Shown: piece after piece, positions 1 through 6,969 of the stretch | How positions within the stretch are numbered: the first letter of the stretch is position 1 | How the letters are laid out: every line of letters begins with the position of its first letter | DNA from: an uncultured Verrucomicrobiota bacterium | Lineage (GTDB): Bacteria > Verrucomicrobiota > Verrucomicrobiia > Limisphaerales > UBA9464 | NCBI GenBank assembly: GCA_903907925.1 | Contig: CAIVQB010000052.1 | Coordinates: 1-64,000 of the forward strand | DNA length: 64,000 nucleotides | Reading direction: 5' to 3' | Position numbers and translations under genes: made by a program | The notes under the pieces: model-generated | What the model was told of the DNA's origin: nothing | What the model saw: the letters and a program-made list of their open reading frames with translations, nothing else | Database searches by the model: none

Positions 1-3
1 GCC

Positions 4-78
4 GGCTGGCTTCGTTGATCCTCGGTCACAGCCCAAAAAGGGCTGCTCCCTCGTCGCGCCTCGCCATCCAGCCTTTTC
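4..78 (+). repeat. imperfect palindrome with inner hairpin and T-run
   Basis: The outer arms GGCTGG (4-9) and CCAGCC (68-73) pair. An inner perfect hairpin, CAGCCC-AAAAA-GGGCTG, spans 29-45. The right arm is followed by TTTTCC, so the element could terminate a plus-strand gene that lies off the left edge. The middle of the outer stem is poorly matched. It may be a member of an interspersed repeat family, but no second copy is evident in the window. Confidence 0.45.
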
Positions 79-128
79 CTCGACAACAGGACTCTTCCCA
101 ATTCTCAGACAGGCTCTAAAATGATGAC

Positions 129-818
129 ATGTACTCCGCTCAGGACCTTTTCGATCTGACCCAGTGTGAGCACGTGGCCCTCTTCGACGGATGCCGGTAT
201 GCCTGGGAAATCCTGCCGAAGCTCGCCGGCTACATCCAGACCCACTACCGGCCGGTCCAGGCGCACCGCGCCATCGGGCACGTGGTGATCGGCGAACAGG
301 TCCAGATCGGTGAAGGCACGGTCCTCGAGGACGGTGTGATGATCGTCGGGCCCGCCATCATCGGCCGGAACTGCCAGATCCGCCACGGGGCCTACATCCG
401 GGAGAACGTGATCCTCGGCGACGGCTGCACCGTCGGAAACTCCTGCGAGGTGAAGAACTCGCTCCTGTTCAACAAGGCGCAGGTACCCCACTTCAACTAC
501 GTCGGCGACTGCATCCTCGGCCACAAGGCCCACCTCGGTGCCGGCGCCGCACTGTCCAATCTCAAACTGGACGGATCCAATGTGTGGGTGGAAGGCGACG
601 CCGGGGTTCCCATCGACACCGGCCTGCGTAAATTCGGCGCGATTCTCGGCGATCACACCGACATCGGATGCAACGCCGTTCTGAATCCAGGATCGGTGAT
701 CGGCCGCAATTCCATCGTGTATCCCACGCTGTCGTGGCGCGGTTTTTTGCCGCCGAACATGATCGCCAAGCACAAGATTCGTCCGGAAGTCGTCATTCGC
801 CGCCCGCGCGAAACCTGA
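129..818 (+). CDS. GlmU-like left-handed beta-helix (hexapeptide repeat) protein
   Basis: The protein has 229 residues and is built of hexapeptide repeats (V/I-G-x-x-x-x) from about residue 50 to 200, the left-handed parallel beta-helix fold of bacterial acyltransferases. The stretch HFNYVGDCILG followed by LGAGAALSN resembles the acetyltransferase half of GlmU (YLGD...IGAGT). The N-terminal pyrophosphorylase domain of GlmU is absent; only about 50 residues precede the helix. A sugar or amino-sugar acetyl/acyltransferase, or a partner of a separate nucleotidyltransferase, is likely, but the substrate cannot be read from sequence. The start at 129 is the first in-frame ATG; an ATG at 121 lies in another frame. 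Confidence 0.8.
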   Translation: MYSAQDLFDLTQCEHVALFDGCRYAWEILPKLAGYIQTHYRPVQAHRAIGHVVIGEQVQIGEGTVLEDGVMIVGPAIIGRNCQIRHGAYIRENVILGDGCTVGNSCEVKNSLLFNKAQVPHFNYVGDCILGHKAHLGAGAALSNLKLDGSNVWVEGDAGVPIDTGLRKFGAILGDHTDIGCNAVLNPGSVIGRNSIVYPTLSWRGFLPPNMIAKHKIRPEVVIRRPRET

Positions 819-846
819 GGGCCCGGGCCATTCTCTGCCGGGCCAC

Positions 847-1572
847 CTATTTGATCCCGGCGAGTCGATCGCGCCAGATCTTGTACAGCTCGGCGGTCGC
901 CTGGACGTCGCGCAGACAATATTCAGCGATCTTCCGGTATTCGCCGGCGGCCAGCATGTCCGGAACATCGAGTCCGGAAACGCCAAAGGACTTCGGCGAA
1001 GGAATCCCGAAGGCCTTGCAGTAGAAATCGAGATTGAACTTGCGGGCCGCCCCCTCGCGTCCGCTGACGTTGTAAAAGGTCAGTTGCTCCGCCAGATCGC
1101 AGTGCGGCTCGACCTGGTATCGGTAACCGAGCCAGTCCTTCCGCGTGATCGGGACGTCGAGCAGCGCCGATCGAAGGTAGAGAAAAGGAACGTCGAATCC
1201 GCGGCCGTTGAAGGTGACGATGGAGTCGTAGCGGTGCGCGACATCCCAGAATGCGGTCAGCATCTCGCCCTCGTCGGGTTGCGGGGCGAATTCCACCGGA
1301 CCGCCGCCCGCTTCACCGGGTTCCTCCTCGAAATCGTCCGACTGGAACAGGACCTGGCCGCGGCCGGTGTCGGCGTTGACCATTGCGATGCAGACCACCT
1401 GCGCGGTGAGCGGCCACAGACTGAACATCTGGCTGATCTCGGCCCGGCGTTTGGCGCGGTCGTCCGGATCCGGAAGGCGTTCCGCGTCGCGAAAGAGATA
1501 CTCCTGCTGCGCCTCATCGAAGTGTCCGAGGTCCAGTGCAGAGGTTTCGATGTCGAACACCAGTCGGGCCAT
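847..1572 (-). CDS. DEDDy-type 3'-5' exonuclease (RNase H-like)
   Basis: This looks like a predicted 3'-5' exonuclease of the ribonuclease H-like fold, of the type often annotated as predicted PolB-like exonuclease. Exo I is VFDIET (Asp7, Glu9 from the chosen start), Exo II is TFNGRGFDVPFL and Exo III is YCLRDVQAT, where Tyr and Asp give the DEDDy signature. It would hydrolyse DNA or RNA 3' ends with two metal ions. The ATG at 1572 places the first motif at residue 5, as is usual; an in-frame start at 1608 would add 12 residues without family character. It is convergent with the preceding beta-helix gene, leaving 28 bases between them. Confidence 0.8.
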   Translation of the reverse strand: MARLVFDIETSALDLGHFDEAQQEYLFRDAERLPDPDDRAKRRAEISQMFSLWPLTAQVVCIAMVNADTGRGQVLFQSDDFEEEPGEAGGGPVEFAPQPDEGEMLTAFWDVAHRYDSIVTFNGRGFDVPFLYLRSALLDVPITRKDWLGYRYQVEPHCDLAEQLTFYNVSGREGAARKFNLDFYCKAFGIPSPKSFGVSGLDVPDMLAAGEYRKIAEYCLRDVQATAELYKIWRDRLAGIK

Positions 1573-1720
1573 GGGATGGAGCGTAACGACCGCGGGGACG
1601 GCGTCCATGCCGGAGTCGCATCACGGATGCGCAGTGACCCACCGATGCAATGAAGCCCAACACACGGCACTGCGACGCGACGCGCCCTGACGCGCCGAAG
1701 GTGTCCGGAATAAACCAGGG

Positions 1721-1757
1721 GGCGGAAGCCGCCCGCTCACTGCGGGCCGCTTCCGCC
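1721..1757 (-). terminator. strong hairpin after the small basic protein gene
   Basis: GGCGGAAGC (1721-1729) pairs perfectly with GCTTCCGCC (1749-1757), and GCCCGC (1731-1736) pairs with GCGGGC (1742-1747), around a TCACT loop with one C-C mismatch. On the minus strand it lies about 25 bases past the stop of the 30-residue protein. The following sequence (CCCCTGGTTTATT) is only weakly T-rich, so it may be a terminator or an mRNA 3' stabilising hairpin. Confidence 0.6.
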
Positions 1758-1782
1758 CCAAGGGTTCCTGCACTAAGGGCGA

Positions 1783-1875
1783 CTACTTCTTCTTCGTCGC
1801 TTTCTTAGCGGGGGCTTTCTTAGCCGGAGCTGGTTTAGCTGCGGCTTTCTTTGCGGGGGCTTTCTTGGCTGCCAT
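1783..1875 (-). CDS. 30-residue Lys/Ala/Pro-rich basic protein (histone H1-tail-like)
   Basis: A tiny reading frame encodes 30 residues made only of Met, Ala, Lys, Pro and one Thr. AKKAPAKKA-type blocks are repeated and the chain ends in three lysines. The composition resembles the tails of histone H1 and of bacterial H1-like nucleoproteins (Hc1/Hc2, AlgP). Non-specific nucleic-acid binding is therefore a reasonable guess but unproven. Support for a real gene comes from a near-perfect Shine-Dalgarno GGGAGGTGA six bases before the ATG and a strong hairpin just after the stop. The gene stands alone, divergent from mutS. Confidence 0.7.
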   Translation of the reverse strand: MAAKKAPAKKAAAKPAPAKKAPAKKATKKK

Positions 1876-1890
1876 GGAGCGTCACCTCCC
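1876..1890 (-). promoter_or_regulatory. strong Shine-Dalgarno for the basic peptide
   Basis: Read on the minus strand, GGGAGGTGACGCTCC immediately precedes the ATG at 1875. The core GGAGGTGA is an almost full anti-SD match with six bases of spacing, unusually good for this window, where most genes lack a clear SD. It is the main reason to believe the short reading frame. Confidence 0.7.
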
Positions 1891-2097
1891 TTCGAGGTCG
1901 GTATGAACTACCGGAAAAGTGTTCGTTGCGAAATGCGGGGAGCACTTGAAGTTCGCTGAATTTGTAACGGGACTGCCACAGCGGTGCGAGAGATTTTGCA
2001 TTTCGATGCGATTATTTTTGTTCCCGCCTCCATCGCGGAGACCTTCTCCACACCTTGCGGCGAACATCGGTCTCCGTATGCTGCAGCGCACGCGATG

Positions 2098-4779
2098 TCC
2101 GGAAACGAAGCTCAACTCACGCCAATGATGGCGCAGTATCGCCGCATCAAGAGCGGGCTCCCGAAGGATGCGCTGCTGCTGTTTCGTCTCGGTGATTTCT
2201 ACGAGATGTTCTTCGAGGATGCGCAGATCGGTTCGCAGCTCCTCAACCTTTCGCTCACGCAGCGCAATGGTGTTCCGATGTGCGGCCTGCCGCATCACGC
2301 GGCGAACGGCTACATCAGCCGGCTGTTGAAACACGGACGCAAGGTCGCCATCTGCGATCAGGCGGAGGAGGCAACTCCCGGCAAGCTGGTGCAACGCGAG
2401 GTCACCGCCATTCTCTCTCCCGGCACGCACTTCGACGAACGACTGCTGGTCGCTGAACGCAACAACTTCCTCGCCGCGGCCTTTCGTCACGGCGATCGCA
2501 CCGGACTCGCGGTCATCGATCTCACCACCGGAGATTTCCGCGTCACTGAAGCCGCCGATTCACGCGCTCTCTCCGCGGAATTGGAACGGCTGCGGCCGGC
2601 GGAACTGGTTCTGCCCGCGGAAGACCGGACCTTGCGCGAACAATGCGCCGGTTCATCGGCGCAGATCACCGGCTACGATGACTGGACGTTCCTTCCTGAA
2701 ACAGCGGTCTTCACGCTGCGCGAACAGTTCAAGGTGGCCTCGCTCGACGGATTTGGCCTGCGGGATCGCACCGCCGCCATCGGTGCCGCCGGTGCCGTCG
2801 TCCATTATCTCATCCATCATCTCCGGCGCGATCTCCGTCATCTCGTCCGGCTCGGATTCTACCAGACCACCGATCATCTCATTCTCGACACAGTCTCGCT
2901 GCGCAATCTGGAGATCCTGGAACCGCTGCATCGCGACGCCGCCCGGAACACCACCCTGTTTAGCGCTCTGAACCGCACCCAGACGCCGATGGGTGCGCGC
3001 CGGCTCCGCGACTGGCTCACCCAGCCGCTCGCCGCCGTCGAATCCATCCACCGCCGTCAGGAGGCCGTCGCCGCGTGGCGGGCTCACCCAGCCCTCCTGG
3101 AAGCGTTTCGCACGCGGCTTCCAGAGATTCGGGATCTGGAGCGGACCCTCGGTCGCTTGAGCCTGGGTTCCGGCAATGGCCGCGACCTCGTGGCCCTGCG
3201 CGCCGCTCTCGAACAGATTCCAGGACTGCGCGGCATTCTCTTTCAACTCGCCGGAAGTCCGCCGCTCGCGGGACAAACCCCGCTGGAATCCATCGATCCC
3301 GCAACGCCAAACGATTCCCCAACGGTCCGGCTCCTCGATGAACTCACCGGTGAATTGATCGAACTGCCGGATCTGGTCGAGCTCCTGGCGCGCGCCGTCG
3401 CCGATGAACCACCGCTGGCGGTCAAGGAAGGCGGCATCATTCGCGATGGATACAATGCCGACCTGGACGAACTCCGCGCCGCCGCGCGCGGTGGCAAGGA
3501 TTGGGTCGTGCGTCTTCAACAGGACGAAAGCGCCCGCACCGGAATCCCTTCGCTGAAAGTCGGATTCAATTCCGTGTTCGGCTACTACATTGAGGTCACC
3601 AAGGCGAATCTCGCCAAGGTCCCACCCGAATATATCCGCAAGCAAACGATCGCCAACGGGGAACGGTTCATCACCCAGGATCTAAAGGCGATGGAATCCA
3701 AAATCCTCGGTGCCGAGGAACGCGCGACCCGCTTGGAATACGATCTCTTCCTCAAGATTCGCGAGGAGGTCCTCGGCCGGTTGCGGGACATTCAACAGAC
3801 CGCTTCGGCGCTCGGCCGCCTCGATGTTCTTGCCAGTTTTGCTGAGATCGCGCGGCTTCACGAATGGACACAACCGGAGGTCGCGGATGCCGGCATCCTA
3901 TCCATTCGCGACGGTCGCCATCCGGTCCTCGATCTGATCCCGGCCGAAGAACGGTTTGTTCCCAACGACACCGATCTGGATCCGGAACAACAGCAGATCG
4001 CCTTGATCACCGGTCCCAACATGGCCGGAAAAAGCACCTTCATCCGACAGGTGGCGCTGCTCGCTCTGCTGGGCCACACGGGATGCCCGGTGCCGGCCGC
4101 CCGCGCCCGCATTGACCTCGTCGACCGCATCTTCACCCGCATCGGAGCCAGCGACGATCTGGCGCGAGGCCAGAGCACCTTCATGGTCGAGATGAGCGAG
4201 ACGGCGAACATCCTCAACAACGCCAGTCGCAAGAGTCTCGTCATCCTCGATGAGATCGGACGCGGAACGAGCACCTTCGACGGGCTCAGCCTCGCGTGGA
4301 GCATCGTGGAACATCTTCACCAGCAGGTCGGCGCGAAGACATTGTTCGCCACGCACTATCACGAGTTGACCGAACTCGGGATTGATCCGGTGGGCACGGC
4401 AACCGAGAGTTCAACCACGGCCCTGCCCGGGGCCGCGTCAGAAGCGTCTCCAACTCCCGGGCCACGCCTTCGCCGTGTCCGCAACTACCACGTCGCCGTT
4501 CGTGAATGGAACGATCAGCTTATTTTTCTGCGGAAGGTGCAGCCGGGACCGACGGATAAGAGTCACGGCATTCAGGTGGCCCGGCTCGCCGGCGTGCCAC
4601 AGCCAGTGATCGATCGAGCCAAGGAAATCCTCCGGGTGCTGGAGGAGGCGGATCTCAACGTCCACCAACTCGCCGGCAGCCCGGCACCCGCCTCCAGTCG
4701 CCGCGGCGTCCGCCATGGGGCGCGACGTGAACGTCTCCAGGAACTTCCGCCGCCGCCCGAGCTCGATCTCTTTTCCTGA
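2098..4779 (+). CDS. mutS: DNA mismatch repair protein MutS
   Basis: This is the mismatch-recognition ATPase of methyl-independent and MutL-dependent repair. From the chosen start (893 aa) the mismatch-binding Phe-Tyr-Glu is at residues 35-37 (GDFYEMFFED). The Walker A GPNMAGKST is near residue 640, the Walker B/signature LVILDEIGRGTSTFDG follows, and the helix-turn LFATHYHELTEL comes next. About 25 extra Pro/Ser/Thr-rich residues separate that motif from the conserved NYHVAVREW. The frame is open from a GTG at 1984, but the family N-terminus (LTPMMAQYRR) fits the ATG at 2098; neither has a convincing SD. The gene is divergent from the small basic protein, so a promoter is expected in 1891-2097. 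Confidence 0.96.
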   Translation, partial: SGNEAQLTPMMAQYRRIKSGLPKDALLLFRLGDFYEMFFEDAQIGSQLLNLSLTQRNGVPMCGLPHHAANGYISRLLKHGRKVAICDQAEEATPGKLVQREVTAILSPGTHFDERLLVAERNNFLAAAFRHGDRTGLAVIDLTTGDFRVTEAADSRALSAELERLRPAELVLPAEDRTLREQCAGSSAQITGYDDWTFLPETAVFTLREQFKVASLDGFGLRDRTAAIGAAGAVVHYLIHHLRRDLRHLVRLGFYQTTDHLILDTVSLRNLEILEPLHRDAARNTTLFSALNRTQTPMGARRLRDWLTQPLAAVESIHRRQEAVAAWRAHPALLEAFRTRLPEIRDLERTLGRLSLGSGNGRDLVALRAALEQIPGLRGILFQLAGSPPLAGQTPLESIDPATPNDSPTVRLLDELTGELIELPDLVELLARAVADEPPLAVKEGGIIRDGYNADLDELRAAARGGKDWVVRLQQDESARTGIPSLKVGFNSVFGYYIEVTKANLAKVPPEYIRKQTIANGERFITQDLKAMESKILGAEERATRLEYDLFLKIREEVLGRLRDIQQTASALGRLDVLASFAEIARLHEWTQPEVADAGILSIRDGRHPVLDLIPAEERFVPNDTDLDPEQQQIALITGPNMAGKSTFIRQVALLALLGHTGCPVPAARARIDLVDRIFTRIGASDDLARGQSTFMVEMSETANILNNASRKSLVILDEIGRGTSTFDGLSLAWSIVEHLHQQVGAKTLFATHYHELTELGIDPVGTATESSTTALPGAASEASPTPGPRLRRVRNYHVAVREWNDQLIFLRKVQPGPTDKSHGIQVARLAGVPQPVIDRAKEILRVLEEADLNVHQLAGSPAPASSRRGVRHGARRERLQELPPPPELDLFS

Positions 4780-4834
4780 GAACCCGTTCCGAACGGCATT
4801 CCCTGCCGCACTTCGCCCGTCTACGGTGTTCGCC

Positions 4835-5746
4835 ATGTCGAATCCCATCACCCTGCGCGACGGCGACAGTGCAATCGCGGTGGTTCACCCCGATCTCGGT
4901 GGCTGGCTCGTCCGCTATGCGCGTACCGTCCCCGACAAGGGCTGGGTCGAAGTGTTGCAGGATGATCCGGCGGTCGTCGCCCGTTATCCCGATCGCATGT
5001 GGGCGGGCAGTCCCATTCTCTTTCCCCACGTCAGCTACAACGTGTCCGGCGGAAAGGAGGGCCAGTACGAGTTGAACGGCCAGACCTTTGCCTCACCGCA
5101 ACACGGATTTGCCCGACGGGTTCCATGGCGGGTCACTGATCAAGGGGCTTCGTTTGTCACCCAGGAGGTCACCGATTCCGAACTGACCCGACCCAGCTAT
5201 CCGTTCGCCTTCCGTCATCAGGTCACCTACCGGTTGTCCGGCGGCCGGTTGGAATGGGATCAGGTGATCGAAAATCGGGACACCGTTCCGCTGCCATTCA
5301 GCACGGGATTCCATCCGTATTTCAGAATGCCCACGACAGCGGTCGGCGAACGCAACCATTGCTATCTCCGCCTGCCTCGCGCCACCCGCTTCAACCCCAT
5401 CGGCAAGGCGGAAAGCTTTTTCGAGGAACCCATGCCGGCCCAGGAACTCAACGCCGGCGTCGATGTTAGCGGAACGGTGTTTCTTGGAGACCTCACAACG
5501 CGAGAGATCGCGTTGGTGGATCCGAAGGGCGGCGTTGAAGCGGTGTTGAATTTCGAAACCCATCCCGCCTATCGCTTCGTGGCCCTGTGGGCGCGCAGTC
5601 CGGAGGACCCGTTCTATTGCATCGAACCGTGGACGGCGCTCCCGAATTCGTTCGGCCGGGGGGATGGCGAGGTGGTGATCCTCGCGCCGGGCGAACGGTT
5701 CCAGGCCGGGTTCTGGATGGATGCGCGTCCGATCCAGCCGGACTGA
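4835..5746 (+). CDS. aldose 1-epimerase (galactose mutarotase) family protein
   Basis: This 303-residue protein has the aldose epimerase fold, which interconverts alpha and beta anomers of hexoses or related sugars. Family landmarks are SPILFPHVSYN, the catalytic-region PQHGFARRVPW and the FHPYFRMP histidine. The ATG at 4835 starts just before the typical first strand; a longer frame from 4715 would overlap the end of mutS. It is closer to the broad mutarotase-like/LacX group than to classical GalM, so the sugar is not assigned. It lies 55 bases after mutS on the same strand. Confidence 0.85.
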   Translation: MSNPITLRDGDSAIAVVHPDLGGWLVRYARTVPDKGWVEVLQDDPAVVARYPDRMWAGSPILFPHVSYNVSGGKEGQYELNGQTFASPQHGFARRVPWRVTDQGASFVTQEVTDSELTRPSYPFAFRHQVTYRLSGGRLEWDQVIENRDTVPLPFSTGFHPYFRMPTTAVGERNHCYLRLPRATRFNPIGKAESFFEEPMPAQELNAGVDVSGTVFLGDLTTREIALVDPKGGVEAVLNFETHPAYRFVALWARSPEDPFYCIEPWTALPNSFGRGDGEVVILAPGERFQAGFWMDARPIQPD

Positions 5747-5775
5747 ACCGGACGTACTTGGATCAGCGATGGAAC

Positions 5776-5801
5776 GACACGGATTCCACTGATTTCACGG
5801 A
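5776..5801. repeat. degenerate copy of the ACACGGATTTCAC palindrome family
   Basis: The sequence GACACGGATT followed by a variant of the CACGGATTTCACGGA arm matches one arm of the palindromes at 13238-13332 and 23136-23230, with two mismatches. The opposite arm is missing. It lies between the epimerase and LOG genes. Confidence 0.45.
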
Positions 5802-5889
5802 AGGGGATTGGAGCATCAACAAACCGGTAGACGCGGGAGCGACTGACGGATCCGTTGCCACCGCCGACCCGGAGGCTACCGTCCATCGC

Positions 5890-6924
5890 ATGGAGAACGT
5901 CAAACGTCCGGCCCCAGTCGACCCGGAACTGCGCCGGCGCATCGAGGACCTGATCCGCTACAAAGGCGGTGGCTACAACGAGGGCATCGTCGCCGACGTG
6001 GTCGAGACGGCGTTGAAGATGCTGACCGACGTCCGGTCGCGCGGGGATGCGCGCGTGATGCAGACCACCCTGAGGGAACTGCGTTATCAATACCGCCTGT
6101 TCACTGCTTATTCGGGACGGCGGCGCGTCTGCATCTTTGGATCGGCGCGCACCCACGCCGAGGAACCGGAATACATTCTCGCCCGGGAGTTCGCACAGCA
6201 GATTGTCGAGGCGGGGTTCATGGTCATCACCGGAGCCGGACCGGGCATCATGCAGGCGGGCAACGAAGGCGCCGGTCCCGAGCAAAGCTTCGGCTGCAAC
6301 ATCCGATTGCCCTGGGAACAGGCCGCCAACCCGGTGCTGGAGCAGGACAAGAAGCTGATCACCTTCAAATACTTCTTCACCCGCAAATTCACCTTCATCC
6401 GGCAGAGCGACGCCGTGGTGCTGTTTCCGGGCGGATTCGGAACCCTGGATGAGGGATTCGAGGCGCTGACACTGATGCAGACCGGCAAGAGCCGGCTGAT
6501 GCCGCTGGTGCTGATCGATAGGCCCGGCGGCACCTATTGGAAATCGTTCCAACACTACGTCGAAGCCCACCTCCTCCGCAGCGGATTGGTTTCAGAGGAC
6601 GACCTGCATCTCTATCAGGTTACGACCGACCCGGCCGAAGCCGTCCGTTGGATCCGCCGGTTTTATCGGAATTTTCATTCGGTCCGATTCGTCCGGGATC
6701 TTCTGGTGATCCGCCTTCAGCACCCGCCCGCTGAATCTGCAGTCCAGGGCTTGAACGAGGATTTCAAAGACATCATTTCGGGAGAACCGTTCCGGGTGAT
6801 TTCCGCCACACCGGAGGAACGCGAGGATAACGACAACGTCGATCTCGGACGGGTGGCCTTCGGCTTCAATCGCCGCAACTACGGCCGGTTGCGTCAGTTG
6901 ATCGACGTATTGAACGGATTCTAA
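5890..6924 (+). CDS. LOG family protein (TIGR00730-like, cytokinin riboside phosphoribohydrolase fold)
   Basis: The 344-residue protein contains the Rossmann-like LOG/lysine-decarboxylase-like domain, with VCIFGSAR, TGAGPGIMQAGNEGA and the hallmark PGGFGTLDE. Proteins with this motif cleave nucleoside 5'-monophosphates at the N-glycosidic bond, or bind nucleotides. It is longer than simple LOG proteins, with about 80 extra N-terminal and about 90 extra C-terminal residues, like the longer bacterial subgroup. The ATG at 5890 is the last good start before the conserved region. Upstream frame sequence from 5587 overlaps the epimerase gene and looks non-coding. Confidence 0.85.
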   Translation: MENVKRPAPVDPELRRRIEDLIRYKGGGYNEGIVADVVETALKMLTDVRSRGDARVMQTTLRELRYQYRLFTAYSGRRRVCIFGSARTHAEEPEYILAREFAQQIVEAGFMVITGAGPGIMQAGNEGAGPEQSFGCNIRLPWEQAANPVLEQDKKLITFKYFFTRKFTFIRQSDAVVLFPGGFGTLDEGFEALTLMQTGKSRLMPLVLIDRPGGTYWKSFQHYVEAHLLRSGLVSEDDLHLYQVTTDPAEAVRWIRRFYRNFHSVRFVRDLLVIRLQHPPAESAVQGLNEDFKDIISGEPFRVISATPEEREDNDNVDLGRVAFGFNRRNYGRLRQLIDVLNGF

Positions 6925-6969
6925 CCCGGCCGCGATTCGACTTTACCGATCCCGGCGGCGGCCAGCGAA

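Noticed and set aside
105-986. Long open frames antisense to the beta-helix, exonuclease, MutS, Prc, rpsA, ffh, metH and NRPS-like genes
   Set aside because: They mirror real genes in high-GC DNA. They have no family motifs and odd composition (for example Asp/Val-rich antisense of rpsA).
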